Assembly: GCA_945952315.1 (NCBI GenBank)
Contig: CAMFIE010000003.1
Location: 151,291-215,290, forward strand
From: an uncultured Rhizobium sp.
Lineage (GTDB): Bacteria; Pseudomonadota; Alphaproteobacteria; Rhizobiales; Rhizobiaceae
Reading direction: 5' to 3'
DNA: 64,000 nucleotides
Below the pieces are notes generated by a model. That model did no database searches, was not told the DNA's origin, and saw only the letters and a list, made by a program, of their open reading frames with translations. Both the position numbers and the translations under genes were made by a program. Positions 46,845 through 57,068 of the stretch are shown here, piece after piece; positions within the stretch are counted from its first letter, which is position 1; every line of letters begins with the position of its first letter.

Positions 46845-47015
46845 ACGGCGGTCGCCCGGTTTCCTTCGCGGAAAGATGCGGCCCACATGCCTGACAGACC
46901 GTCCATGCGCCGGATTGCTTCGACAAAGAAGCGGACGGGGGTCAGGCCATTATCAACGCAAACCCACCGGCGCCGGCCATCCCTTTATGGGAAAAAGGCC
47001 ACCCAGGAGTTATGA

Positions 47016-48719
47016 ATGTCTAACCTCAATCCCTCCCGTGATGATTTCGCAGCCCTTTTGGAAGAGTCCTTTGCCAAGAACGATCTGGCAGAAGGCTATG
47101 TGACTAAGGGCCTGATCACGGCTATCGAAAAGGACGTCGCCATTGTCGACGTCGGCCTCAAGGTTGAAGGCCGCATTGCGCTGAAGGAATTCGGTGCCAA
47201 GGCCAAGGACGGTTCGCTGAAGGTCGGCGATGAAGTCGAAGTCTATGTCGAGCGCATCGAAAACGCACTCGGTGAAGCCGTTCTGTCGCGCGAGAAGGCT
47301 CGCCGCGAGGAAAGCTGGCTGCGTCTCGAAGTGAAGTTCGAAAACGGCGAGCGCGTCGAAGGCGTGATCTTCAACCAGGTCAAGGGTGGCTTCACCGTCG
47401 ACCTCGACGGCGCTGTGGCCTTCCTGCCGCGCAGCCAGGTTGACATCCGTCCGATCCGCGACGTCACCCCGCTGATGCACAACCCGCAGCCCTTCGAAAT
47501 CCTCAAGATGGACAAGCGCCGTGGCAATATCGTGGTTTCGCGCCGCACGGTTCTTGAAGAGTCCCGCGCCGAGCAGCGTTCTGAAATCGTTCAGAACCTC
47601 GAAGAAGGCCAGGTTGTGGACGGCGTCGTCAAGAACATCACCGATTACGGTGCGTTCGTTGACCTCGGCGGCATCGACGGCCTGCTGCACGTGACCGACA
47701 TGGCATGGCGCCGCGTCAACCATCCGTCGGAGATCCTGAACATCGGCCAGTCGGTCAAGGTTCAGATCATCCGCATCAACCAGGAAACCCACCGTATCTC
47801 GCTCGGCATGAAGCAGCTCGAGTCTGATCCGTGGGATGGCATCCAGGCCAAGTATCCGGAAGGCAAGAAGATCTCCGGTACCGTCACGAACATCACCGAC
47901 TACGGTGCATTCGTCGAGCTGGAGCCGGGCATCGAAGGCCTCATCCACATTTCGGAAATGTCCTGGACCAAGAAGAACGTTCACCCCGGCAAGATCCTGT
48001 CCACGAGCCAGGAAGTTGACGTGGTCGTTCTCGAAGTGGATCCGGCAAAGCGCCGCATCTCGCTTGGTCTCAAGCAGACGCTGGAAAACCCGTGGGCTGC
48101 CTTTGCCCATAGCCATCCGGCCGGCACCGAAGTCGAAGGCGAAGTCAAGAACAAGACCGAATTCGGCCTGTTCATCGGCCTCGAAGGCGACGTGGACGGC
48201 ATGGTTCACCTCTCCGACCTCGACTGGAACCGTCCGGGCGAGCAGGTCATCGAGGAATACAACAAGGGCGACGTCGTCAAGGCTGTCGTTCTCGATGTGG
48301 ACGTCGACAAGGAGCGCATCTCGCTCGGCATCAAGCAGCTCGGCAAGGATTCCGTTGGTGAAGCGGCTGCTTCCGGCGACCTGCGCAAGAATGCTGTTGT
48401 GTCGTGCCAGGTTATCGCCGTTAACGACGGCGGCATCGAGGTGAAGCTCGTCAACCACGAGGACATCACCTCCTTCATCCGTCGCGCCGATCTGTCGCGT
48501 GACCGTGATGAACAGCGTCCGGAGCGTTTCTCGGTCGGTCAGGTTGTGGATGCCCGCGTCACAAACTTCTCCAAGAAGGACCGCAAGGTCATGCTTTCGA
48601 TCAAGGCGCTTGAAATCGCCGAAGAGAAGGAAGCCGTGGCCCAGTTCGGTTCGTCGGATTCCGGCGCATCGCTCGGCGACATCCTGGGCGCAGCCCTGAA
48701 GAACCGTTCGGGCGAATAA
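47016..48719 (+). CDS. rpsA: 30S ribosomal protein S1
   Basis: A 567-residue protein made of six S1 RNA-binding repeats. VTKGLITAIEKDVAIVDVGLKVEGRI is the first, and repeats such as GVVKNITDYGAFVDLGGIDGLLHVTDMAWRRV and GTVTNITDYGAFVELEPGIEGLIHISEMSW are the canonical forms. It binds mRNA on the small ribosomal subunit and helps initiation. AGGAG sits 7 bp before the ATG. Codon use is strongly biased, as expected for a highly expressed gene. A strong terminator follows. Confidence 0.98.
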   Translation: MSNLNPSRDDFAALLEESFAKNDLAEGYVTKGLITAIEKDVAIVDVGLKVEGRIALKEFGAKAKDGSLKVGDEVEVYVERIENALGEAVLSREKARREESWLRLEVKFENGERVEGVIFNQVKGGFTVDLDGAVAFLPRSQVDIRPIRDVTPLMHNPQPFEILKMDKRRGNIVVSRRTVLEESRAEQRSEIVQNLEEGQVVDGVVKNITDYGAFVDLGGIDGLLHVTDMAWRRVNHPSEILNIGQSVKVQIIRINQETHRISLGMKQLESDPWDGIQAKYPEGKKISGTVTNITDYGAFVELEPGIEGLIHISEMSWTKKNVHPGKILSTSQEVDVVVLEVDPAKRRISLGLKQTLENPWAAFAHSHPAGTEVEGEVKNKTEFGLFIGLEGDVDGMVHLSDLDWNRPGEQVIEEYNKGDVVKAVVLDVDVDKERISLGIKQLGKDSVGEAAASGDLRKNAVVSCQVIAVNDGGIEVKLVNHEDITSFIRRADLSRDRDEQRPERFSVGQVVDARVTNFSKKDRKVMLSIKALEIAEEKEAVAQFGSSDSGASLGDILGAALKNRSGE

Positions 48720-48746
48720 TCCGCCCCGGTTCAACGGCAATAAGGA

Positions 48747-48779
48747 AGCCCGCCGGTTTTGCCGGCGGGCTTTTTCTTT
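48747..48779 (+). terminator. Rho-independent terminator of rpsA
   Basis: Stem AGCCCGCCGG / CCGGCGGGCT (10 bp) with a TTTTG loop, followed by TTTTCTTTG. It lies 27 bp after the rpsA stop codon and is one of the clearest terminators in the window. Confidence 0.9.
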
Positions 48780-48799
48780 GCGCCGTTCTTGCGCTCTGA

Positions 48800-50527
48800 T
48801 CAGCTCCAGCCAGCCATCCGCTGGTAGAGGTCATAGGCTAGGTCTTCCGCAACAAGATTGTCCTGGCCGTCGGTGACCATGGAAAGCAGTTCTTCATCCG
48901 GATAGTCATGCGCCTCCTCGGACGCGTCCTCGCCTTCGGCCTGCTCTCCGGTCTCGTCTTCGTCACCCTGCCCGGCAGACGACCGGTAGCCGCGGCGATC
49001 GGCGCCATCCTCGTCACGCTCGTCTGCGAGTGGATAGGGCACCTGGGCAGGGCCCGTGCCGAGCGCTTCCTTGCCAAGCTGCAGAGCGGCCGACAGGAGT
49101 GCCTCCGTAGGGGTCTTTTCAAGTGGGCGGATGATCATGTCGATCGGGCGTCCGGCCGGAAGGCCAGCCGCCTCGTCGGCATTGCGCAGCAGTTGCTCCT
49201 CCGCCGCCGAAAGTGCCTTGCGATGATGGGCAGGTGTATCATTGGCGGCAATGCCCCTGCCCTGCGGTCGAAATCCCGTATCCGTTCCATCCGGTTCCGG
49301 TCCGGCATGCGGCGTAAGCGCTGCGGCAAGCGCGGCTTCGGCTTCAAGCGGAGCCGGCAGTACCGGAAGGCCGGGCAGGATCGTCTCTTCGGTCCAGCCC
49401 TTGAGCACCAGAAGGGCGGGCAGCATTTCGCCACTGAGCGGCTGGGCCACAGAATTGCGCGGCGGCGGCGGCGGCCGGGTATAGTCGATGAATGGCTTGG
49501 TGTCCGGCATGACCGGGCGAGCAAGAGCCTGCGGTGCCATGTTTTCGGGAAGCGGCTCGGCACCGGCCAGCAGCTCCATTGCAGCTTTGGCCTGGATGAC
49601 CGGATCAGCACTTTCCCCGCCTTCGAAGGCAGAGGTCAAGAGCGCCTGCAATGTGCGGGCGTCCGAAACCAGCGGCGCCTGTGCAGTCCGGCCCTGCGCA
49701 AGAGCACCGGCCGGCCGGTCAACCGAAGCCGGGAGAGGCAGATCGTAGTTGCGGATGCGCAAACCTTCCAGTGTCTCCACTTCAAAGGCGACCGTCGGGC
49801 TCGCACTGGTGCGGCCGAAGATATTGTCGGTGCCGTGGTGGAAAACCGGTACGTCCTCCCCCTCGGCCATGCGGGCGAAGGCCGCCTCGGTCAATCCCTC
49901 GGCCTCCAGGACGGAAGGCGCGGCAGAAACCGTAGCCTGAGACATGATCCGGGCGGCCGCTTCGGCCTCAAGCCTGGTCGGCGGCCCTTGCATCAACAGC
50001 GTGCCTTCATCAATGTCGGCACCACCATTCTGGGCATAGGATGTGAGGACCGTCCGTGTCGCCAGATCGCGCGCAGCAACGATCTGCATTTCAAGCAGCG
50101 CCACGATACGGGCCGCTTCCGGTCCGGCAGGATTTTGCAGCGCGGTAATCAGCGTCTGAAGCTTAACCCCGCGCAAGAGCCGCGCAAGGGCCTGCTCGGC
50201 CTCGGCTCGCATGACGGGCGAAAGGCGCTCAAGCGTTGCCGCAAGGCGCTGGACATAGGCCGATGCCGTCTCGCCTTCGCGGCGCGGCACATCAAGCGCG
50301 CGGCCAAGCTTTTCAGCGAGTTCGGAAAGATCATCGGATACAGCCTCATGGCCGTTCAGAAGCAAGATATTCAGCTTGCCGGCATGGTTCGGGTTGACGT
50401 CGCGGTCCGCGTCGGCGGCCTGCCCGGGAAAGAGCGGCTCCCCCAACAGATGGCCACCCGCCTGCAGGGAAGTCGAATTCTGGTAGGACCCGCTGGACCC
50501 CGAAATTGTGCGGACAGGAGGCAGCAT
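48800..50527 (-). CDS. Uncharacterised 575-residue alanine-rich protein
   Basis: I do not recognise a family. The first 60 residues are Ser/Gly/Asn-rich and probably disordered. Residues about 60-150 look helical (DDLSELAEKLGRALDVPRR, AEQALARLLRGVKLQTLITALQ, GPEAARIVALLEMQIVAARDLATRTVLT). The middle is Ala/Pro-rich with a PPPPPR run near residue 345. The C-terminal part is acidic (DEDETGEQAEGEDASEEAH) and ends DLAYDLYQRMAGWS. No signal peptide or membrane segment is seen, and the predicted location is the cytoplasm. Long open frame, ATG start and normal GC3 support a real gene. It stands alone, convergent with rpsA and divergent from the NAMPT-like gene. Confidence 0.75.
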   Translation of the reverse strand: MLPPVRTISGSSGSYQNSTSLQAGGHLLGEPLFPGQAADADRDVNPNHAGKLNILLLNGHEAVSDDLSELAEKLGRALDVPRREGETASAYVQRLAATLERLSPVMRAEAEQALARLLRGVKLQTLITALQNPAGPEAARIVALLEMQIVAARDLATRTVLTSYAQNGGADIDEGTLLMQGPPTRLEAEAAARIMSQATVSAAPSVLEAEGLTEAAFARMAEGEDVPVFHHGTDNIFGRTSASPTVAFEVETLEGLRIRNYDLPLPASVDRPAGALAQGRTAQAPLVSDARTLQALLTSAFEGGESADPVIQAKAAMELLAGAEPLPENMAPQALARPVMPDTKPFIDYTRPPPPPRNSVAQPLSGEMLPALLVLKGWTEETILPGLPVLPAPLEAEAALAAALTPHAGPEPDGTDTGFRPQGRGIAANDTPAHHRKALSAAEEQLLRNADEAAGLPAGRPIDMIIRPLEKTPTEALLSAALQLGKEALGTGPAQVPYPLADERDEDGADRRGYRSSAGQGDEDETGEQAEGEDASEEAHDYPDEELLSMVTDGQDNLVAEDLAYDLYQRMAGWS

Positions 50528-50805
50528 GGCATGCTCCGTTCAAACAAGAAGGGTTGGCTGGATCAGGTTCTGTCGGGGACGGTGCAGCCCGCGCCCCATG
50601 CCTTCCGTTCGGAGTTCCTTCACCGGAACCCCTGGGCCGCGTCATGGCACCCGGATGCAAATCTGGTTAAAGATCAATTTACCGGGAAAAGATTAACAAA
50701 TTGCTAACCATCTCCACCCCGCCGTGCACAGCCCGCCAATTCGATGCTATCGTTGAAGCACCGGCACGACCGGAACCATTGACCGGAGCGGGGACGGAAG
50801 AGGAC

Positions 50806-52203
50806 ATGAAGCAAGACAATCCGATCCTCGATACCGACAGCTACAAGCTGAGCCATCACCTGCAATATCCGCCAGGGATGACCGCCGCCTGCGGCTATAT
50901 CGAGGCGCGCGGGCTTTCAACCTGGCCGGATGTGGTGTTCTTCGGGCTGCAGGCCTTTCTGAAGGATCTGATTGCCCGACCGGTTACAGCTTCCGATATT
51001 GCCGAGGCCGAGGACGTTGCCCTTCTGCATGGCCTGCCTTTCAACAGGGCCGGTTGGGAGCGCATCGTGTCGCATCACAATGGCCATATGCCTGTGCTGA
51101 TCGAGGCACTGCCGGAAGGCGCGGTGGTGCGGCGCGGCGTGCCGATGGTGCAGGTGACAAGCACAGATCCGGCGCTGCCCTGGATCACGGCCTATCTGGA
51201 TACGGCGCTTACGCGCGCCATCTGGTATCCGTCCACGGTTGCGAGCCATGTGCGGCGCATTCACGGCACCCTTTTTCCGCTCTACGAAAAGACTTCGGAC
51301 CCGCAGGAGATGGCTTTTGGCACCCGTCTGCATGATTTCGGCGCCCGTTCGGCCACGTCCCGCGAACAGGCTGCGCTCGGCGGGCTTGCCCATCTTCTCT
51401 TCTTCGAGCGCACCGACACGCTGGTCGCCCTGGTCAAGGCTCGCAATGCCTATGGCGCAGGGATGGCAGGCTTTTCCATCCCGGCTTCCGAACATGCCAC
51501 CATGACGGCCTGGGGGCAGGAAGGCGAAACGGAAGCCTATCGCTCCATGCTTCACCACTTTGCCCGTTACGGTGCAGTGTCTGTTGTCTCTGACAGCTAT
51601 GATATCGCCCGTGCGGTTTCAGAGCTGTGGGGCAAAGCGTTGAAGCCGGAGGTGGAGGCCTCCGGTGCCATGCTGATTGTGCGCAGCGACAGCGGTGATC
51701 CGGTGGACATGCCGGTTCAGGTGATGACACAGCTTGCCTATGCGTTCGGAACCACACTCAACAGCCGCGGCTACCGGGTGATCAACAATCGCGTGCGGGT
51801 AATGCAAGGCGATGGCGTGACACTGACTGACATGGTGAAGATTCTCGGGCGGATGGAGGCTTTCGGCTTTTCAGCGGAAAACATCTACTTCGGCATGGGC
51901 TCGCAGATGATCCAGAAGATCTCGCGCGACACCTATTCCTTCACCATGAAGATCAATGCAGTCGCCGATGATCAGGGGCGCTGGCATGATGCGGCCAAAC
52001 GCCCGGCCAGCATGCAGGAAAAGGGATCGAAGGCCGGCCGCCAGGCGGTCGTGACCGAGCTTTTCGAGCGGGCCGCCTGTCGGCTGGATGAGACCGGCCC
52101 GCGCCAGAACCATCTTGTCCCCGTCTATCGCGACGGGGCCTTGCTGAAGGAATGGTCACTGGAGGAAATCAGGCAGGAAATTGCCCGCATCCCGTTCCGC
52201 TGA
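50806..52203 (+). CDS. nadV: Nicotinamide phosphoribosyltransferase (NAMPT/NadV family)
   Basis: A 465-residue phosphoribosyltransferase. NPILDTDSYKLSHHLQYPPGMTAACGYIEARG, WITAYLDTALTRAIWYPSTVAS, HDFGARSATSREQAALGGLAHLLFF, DSYDIARAVSELWG and LIVRSDSGDPVDMPVQVM follow human NAMPT block by block. It makes NMN from nicotinamide and PRPP, salvaging NAD in one step without a deamidase. The start is ATG 50806 after GAAGAGGA. No other NAD salvage gene lies next to it. Nicotinate phosphoribosyltransferase (PncB) is a distant alternative but the NAMPT signature fits better. Confidence 0.9.
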   Translation: MKQDNPILDTDSYKLSHHLQYPPGMTAACGYIEARGLSTWPDVVFFGLQAFLKDLIARPVTASDIAEAEDVALLHGLPFNRAGWERIVSHHNGHMPVLIEALPEGAVVRRGVPMVQVTSTDPALPWITAYLDTALTRAIWYPSTVASHVRRIHGTLFPLYEKTSDPQEMAFGTRLHDFGARSATSREQAALGGLAHLLFFERTDTLVALVKARNAYGAGMAGFSIPASEHATMTAWGQEGETEAYRSMLHHFARYGAVSVVSDSYDIARAVSELWGKALKPEVEASGAMLIVRSDSGDPVDMPVQVMTQLAYAFGTTLNSRGYRVINNRVRVMQGDGVTLTDMVKILGRMEAFGFSAENIYFGMGSQMIQKISRDTYSFTMKINAVADDQGRWHDAAKRPASMQEKGSKAGRQAVVTELFERAACRLDETGPRQNHLVPVYRDGALLKEWSLEEIRQEIARIPFR

Positions 52204-52207
52204 TCGA

Positions 52208-52471
52208 TCAGCGGTTGCGGAACAGGCGGTAGAGACCGTTATCGTCGGAATCCACGGCAGCAATATGGGCGGAAAGCGGTGCACGCTCGACCCGGTCATG
52301 GGCAGCACAGGCATCCAGCACACTGCCACGCACGAAGGTTGGCTGCGGCTCTTCGGTCATCTCGGAGAAGTCTTCGACTTCCCCCTCATAGGCATCAAAG
52401 TCATGGTGGGCAGCATAAGCATGCGCATCGGAATTCTCGAAAGACAAACTGCCCAGCAGATCGGCAACCAT
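52208..52471 (-). CDS. Small acidic hypothetical protein
   Basis: An 87-residue reading frame, beginning MVADLLGSLSFENSDAHAY and ending SDDNGLYRLFRNR, that fills most of the space between the NAMPT-like gene and rnd. It is rich in Asp, Glu, Ala and His, with no membrane segment or recognised motif. It is convergent with the NAMPT-like gene, 4 bp apart. A GGGGG precedes the ATG at modest quality. Real expression is plausible but not proven. Confidence 0.5.
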   Translation of the reverse strand: MVADLLGSLSFENSDAHAYAAHHDFDAYEGEVEDFSEMTEEPQPTFVRGSVLDACAAHDRVERAPLSAHIAAVDSDDNGLYRLFRNR

Positions 52472-52711
52472 AACGCCCCCAACGGTACGGGTATGAACTC
52501 AACATCACGCCGGGAGGAAGACATCCCCTCGCATCCGGCGAAGGCAAGTGCACTCCAAAATGGTTAACATCGGGTAAGGGGGGTGAGGCGTCGGCGAGCG
52601 CAAATGACACATTTGCGACTGACGACGACAGGACCGTCAAGCCGGCATCCCAAGCAATTCAGGGGGTTGCCCGGGCGTCCCGTCGAGTACGCCCGGGGTT
52701 CAAAAAAATTC

Positions 52712-53335
52712 TCAGCTATGGGCAAAAATATCGGTTTCTTCCCAGCCGAGGAGATCAAGCTTGGCGCGCGTGGGCAGAAAGGCAAAACAGGCTTCGGCAA
52801 GTTCCGTACGATGGTCGCGGGCAAGGCGATAGGCGAGCTTGTCCATCAGCTGATGCAGATGCAGCACGTCCGAAGCGGCATAGTCGAGCTGTGCGGGCGA
52901 AAGCGTTTCGGCTGCCCAGTCAGACGATTGCTGCGCCTTGGAGACATCGATATCGAGAAGCTCCTTCAGATTGTCTTTGAGACCATGCCGGTCGGTATAG
53001 GTGCGGGTAAGCCTCGAGGCGATCTTGGTGCAGAAGACCGGCGCTGTGGTGACGCCAAATGTATGAAAAAGCACGGCAATGTCGAAACGGCCATAATGGA
53101 AGATCTTCAGCCGGCTCGGGTCGGCGAGCATGGCCTCCAGGTTCGGCGCGCTCTTCTGCCCCGCCGCAATTCGGATCACGTCCGCGGTGCCATCTCCGGG
53201 CGAAAGCTGCACGACGCAGAGCCGGTCGCGGCGGGGGATCAACCCCAGCGTCTCGGTATCGATCGCAATCGCGCCTGTATAGCGGCGGGCGTCATCGGCA
53301 GAAATATCGCCTTCGTGATAGCGGATGGTGGTCAT
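52712..53335 (-). CDS. rnd: Ribonuclease D, short form
   Basis: A 207-residue 3'-5' exoribonuclease of the DEDDy class. IAIDTETLGLIPRRD gives the first Asp-Glu pair, FHYGRFDIAVL the second Asp, and LDYAASDVLHLHQL the Tyr/Asp motif. The HRDC domains of E. coli RNase D are missing, as is normal for alphaproteobacterial short forms. It trims tRNA and other stable RNA 3' ends. The gene reads the same way as aroA upstream, but a terminator lies between them. Confidence 0.92.
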   Translation of the reverse strand: MTTIRYHEGDISADDARRYTGAIAIDTETLGLIPRRDRLCVVQLSPGDGTADVIRIAAGQKSAPNLEAMLADPSRLKIFHYGRFDIAVLFHTFGVTTAPVFCTKIASRLTRTYTDRHGLKDNLKELLDIDVSKAQQSSDWAAETLSPAQLDYAASDVLHLHQLMDKLAYRLARDHRTELAEACFAFLPTRAKLDLLGWEETDIFAHS

Positions 53336-53397
53336 CGGATGCGTCCTTGAAAATCTGGCATTCCCGGTTTCTCATCCTGCTATAGCCGAGGCGGAGG

Positions 53398-53428
53398 CAA
53401 AGAAAAACCCGGACCTTGAAGGTCCGGG
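53398..53428 (-). terminator. Rho-independent terminator of aroA
   Basis: On the minus strand: stem CCCGGACC / GGTCCGGG (8 bp), 5-nt loop, then TTTTTCTTT. It lies 30 bp after the aroA stop codon and before rnd. Confidence 0.85.
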
Positions 53429-53457
53429 CCTTTTCACCGTTCTTCTCTCATTCGCTT

Positions 53458-54852
<1,395 letters not shown>

Positions 54853-55086
54853 GGCTGGCCGGCAGGCGCTCCGGCGGGTTGGCGCTGCGATAACACAAAG
54901 CTTTGCCGCGGTCATCCGCTTTCGGGCAAAAGATCTGCGCGAACGGGCTTGTGGAGCTTCCTCAAGTTTCGCTTTGACAGGACCGCGCGCATGGATTAAG
55001 GCCACCCGCTATCCATATTTACGAAAAGAGCCGGATTTCCCGCTCTTTCCGGTTCCCCAAAACCGGTCCATCGCGAGGCTTTGACA

Positions 55087-55476
55087 GTGGCAAAAGCGGA
55101 ACTTGGCACAAAACGGACTTGCCCGGACACCGGCAAGAAGTTCTACGATCTCAACCGTGATCCGGTCGTGTCGCCCTATACCGGCAAATCCTGGCCGCTT
55201 TCCTATTTCGAGGAAACGTCCGTTGCCGCCATCATGGAAAAGGCAGCCGAAGAGGAGGTTGCCGAAGTCGATACCGAGAGCACGGAAGTCGAACTGGTCT
55301 CTCTGGAAGATGCAGACGATGCGAGCGGTGGCGACGATCTGCCCGATATGGGCGACGACGATGATGTCGATCTGGGCGATGATGACGACGATACATTCCT
55401 CGAAGCCGATGAAGACGACGATGATGACGATGTCTCCGGCATTCTCGGGGTAACCGGCGGCGACGAAGACGTCTGA
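55087..55476 (+). CDS. TIGR02300 family protein (FYDLN acid domain)
   Basis: A 129-residue alphaproteobacterial protein of unknown function. The N-terminus AKAELGTKRTCPDTGKKFYDLNRDPVVSPYTGKSWP carries the FYDLN signature; the second half is a long Asp/Glu-rich tail. GTG at 55087 is favoured because GAGG is 8 bp before it; a TTG at 55081 is too close. It usually sits next to aroA and a tRNA-Ala gene in rhizobia, as here. The acid tail may bind metal or basic proteins; that is only inference. Confidence 0.92.
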   Translation: MAKAELGTKRTCPDTGKKFYDLNRDPVVSPYTGKSWPLSYFEETSVAAIMEKAAEEEVAEVDTESTEVELVSLEDADDASGGDDLPDMGDDDDVDLGDDDDDTFLEADEDDDDDDVSGILGVTGGDEDV

Positions 55477-55491
55477 TGGACTGAGACCCTG

Positions 55492-55531
55492 TCCGGCGGT
55501 TTTAAAAAAAATCGCCGGATCTTCTTTTTAG
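55492..55531 (+). terminator. Rho-independent terminator after the FYDLN gene
   Basis: Stem TCCGGCG / CGCCGGA (7 bp) with a 14-nt A-rich loop, followed by TCTTCTTTTT. It lies 15 bp after the stop codon and ahead of the tRNA gene. Confidence 0.75.
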
Positions 55532-55631
55532 GCTTGTCATCTCCGATAACGGGAAGTAATAAGCCGCCACCGTCGGGAAGCGCAGAGCACCCAACGGTCC
55601 CGGTCCGGGACGACCCGGAAACCCGATTGAT

Positions 55632-55707
<76 letters not shown>

Positions 55708-55941
55708 AATCCTAATATACTCCCTAATGTGGCAATTTTTTCAGTTAGTTGCAGGCGACAATTGTTCGCCCGAGTCCCAAGAAAGTCCCAAAGCTGTCTA
55801 TGCAGTCACCTTCGTGGGTGGTCTTTATTTTAGAGCTTGACTGCGTTGGGCTTGAATTCCTTCACTGATTCGCCTATATCTTGCTTGCGCTCGGGAGCCT
55901 GACATCTATGGCGTCGAAACCACGGTTTCGCCCGGCGTCTT
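55708..55941. other. Left junction of the mobile region, no gene
   Basis: A 234-bp stretch between the tRNA and the DUF3800 gene. It holds a near-palindrome GGCGACAATTGTTCGCC at 55754-55770 and two direct copies of AGTCCCAA (55773-55780 and 55784-55791), which could be recombinase arm sites. No integrase gene is found here. I did not find a second copy of the tRNA 3' end downstream within the window. Confidence 0.4.
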
Positions 55942-56688
55942 TCATCTTTTGCGAAGTGTAAAGCGTTCTCTTGGGTGCTGCACAACGCCAAACCCCACCC
56001 AATCTCCGTTCGGCTTAGCCCTTATAAGCGGCTTGAGAATTTTGGCGTGCACGGGATCGTCTGTGCTGTACGCACGGTGAATTGCCCCGGCTACGAAATC
56101 CGCTATTTGGATGCCAATGGATTGGTGAGAGTCCTGCATGAACAGACCCTCTACAAATCGCCCGTATGCTGACACATTCGCCCCCTTCTTTGAGACCAGC
56201 GCCTGATGGTGCGCCTTGAATAGACGGTCATTGTCCCGCCCACGGTGGTCTGCAATTACGATGCCAATGCTCTTCTGATCTTGTAGGAAGTACTGGAAGC
56301 GTTCCGAAAGGGGTTTGTAGGCGAAATGATAGAGGCTCTGCTGGTCAGTCACGGAGCCATAGCGGAATGCCGCTTCAATGTCTGTAACGCAGGCAATGAT
56401 TGTCACGGGCGTCTTGGCAAGTAGCCGGGCAAAGGCAAGGCTCAACTCCTTCCTCTTGGCTGCGTCCATTTCCCGCATTGGGTTATCTTCTGCTTGGTTG
56501 CTGGGCGCGAAGAAACGCCACTTCAGCTCACCTCTCAATCGGTGTTGAACTGCAAAACCATGGACGTCATCGGCTATGCGGTGCCAATCGGACGCCTTAA
56601 TGATGGCTCCTCCAAGCGTAAAGTAGGGCTGGGCGGGATTCGGCCTGCTCGGCGGGGTGCCACTTTCGTCAATAAAGCAGAGATGCAT
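55942..56688 (-). CDS. DUF3800 domain protein
   Basis: A 248-residue protein with the DUF3800 start HLCFIDESGTPP and later VIADHRGRDNDRLFKAHHQ and IGIQIADFVAGAIHR (the conserved QxADxxAG). These carry an RNase-H-like set of acidic residues, so nuclease activity has been proposed for the family. It is common in phages, islands and defence clusters. ATG at 56688 lies 5 bp after AGGAG. GC content and codon use are lower and less biased than in the core genes. The biochemical function is unknown. Confidence 0.85.
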   Translation of the reverse strand: MHLCFIDESGTPPSRPNPAQPYFTLGGAIIKASDWHRIADDVHGFAVQHRLRGELKWRFFAPSNQAEDNPMREMDAAKRKELSLAFARLLAKTPVTIIACVTDIEAAFRYGSVTDQQSLYHFAYKPLSERFQYFLQDQKSIGIVIADHRGRDNDRLFKAHHQALVSKKGANVSAYGRFVEGLFMQDSHQSIGIQIADFVAGAIHRAYSTDDPVHAKILKPLIRAKPNGDWVGFGVVQHPRERFTLRKR

Positions 56689-57068
56689 GTCCACTCCTGT
56701 GAATCACTTAGAACGAAAATACCCCTTCACATGGCCGGTATGGTTAACAGAAAGAGCAAACTGTCTACTTTATCCCGCAATCCACAGGTTCTAGTGCGCA
56801 GTTAGCCTAGGGGTCACATATCTCAGAGGTGATCTACGTGGGAGCGGCGGCGACCTTCCCCCCGGTGCCACCGACCCTTTTTCTATGCGCGGCGAGAAGG
56901 GGCCTAGGGGCACCGGCTCTTGGTCACGGCATGGCGGGTTGGTGCGATGGTCTCCGGGCGGTGCGGGGATGATAGGCGACCAGTGGAAGCAGACCCCTTG
57001 GCCCTGAAAATGCAGGCGCATGGTTCCGCCCCACCAGCGCCACCAATGCGGTAGCCCTCACGGCCCCG
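56689..57068. other. Non-coding 380-bp stretch with structured repeats
   Basis: No convincing gene. GCCTAGGGG occurs twice, at 56805-56813 and 56902-56910. An 8-bp inverted repeat CCGGTGCC / GGCACCGG (56862-56869 with 56909-56916) encloses a further CCTT...AAGG pairing, so a long hairpin is possible. The last 95 bp keep an open frame into the Rha-like gene but without a start codon. Confidence 0.4.

Noticed and set aside
47010..48740. 576-codon minus-strand frame opposite rpsA
   Set aside because: It mirrors the repeated S1 coding sequence; its repeats (such as VNHAVH and DLADVQD types) come from the sense codons. No independent evidence.
48908..50707. 599-codon plus-strand frame opposite the 575-residue protein
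   Set aside because: Arg-rich composition and lack of a ribosome site are typical of an antisense shadow; the minus-strand protein has more natural composition and an ATG start.
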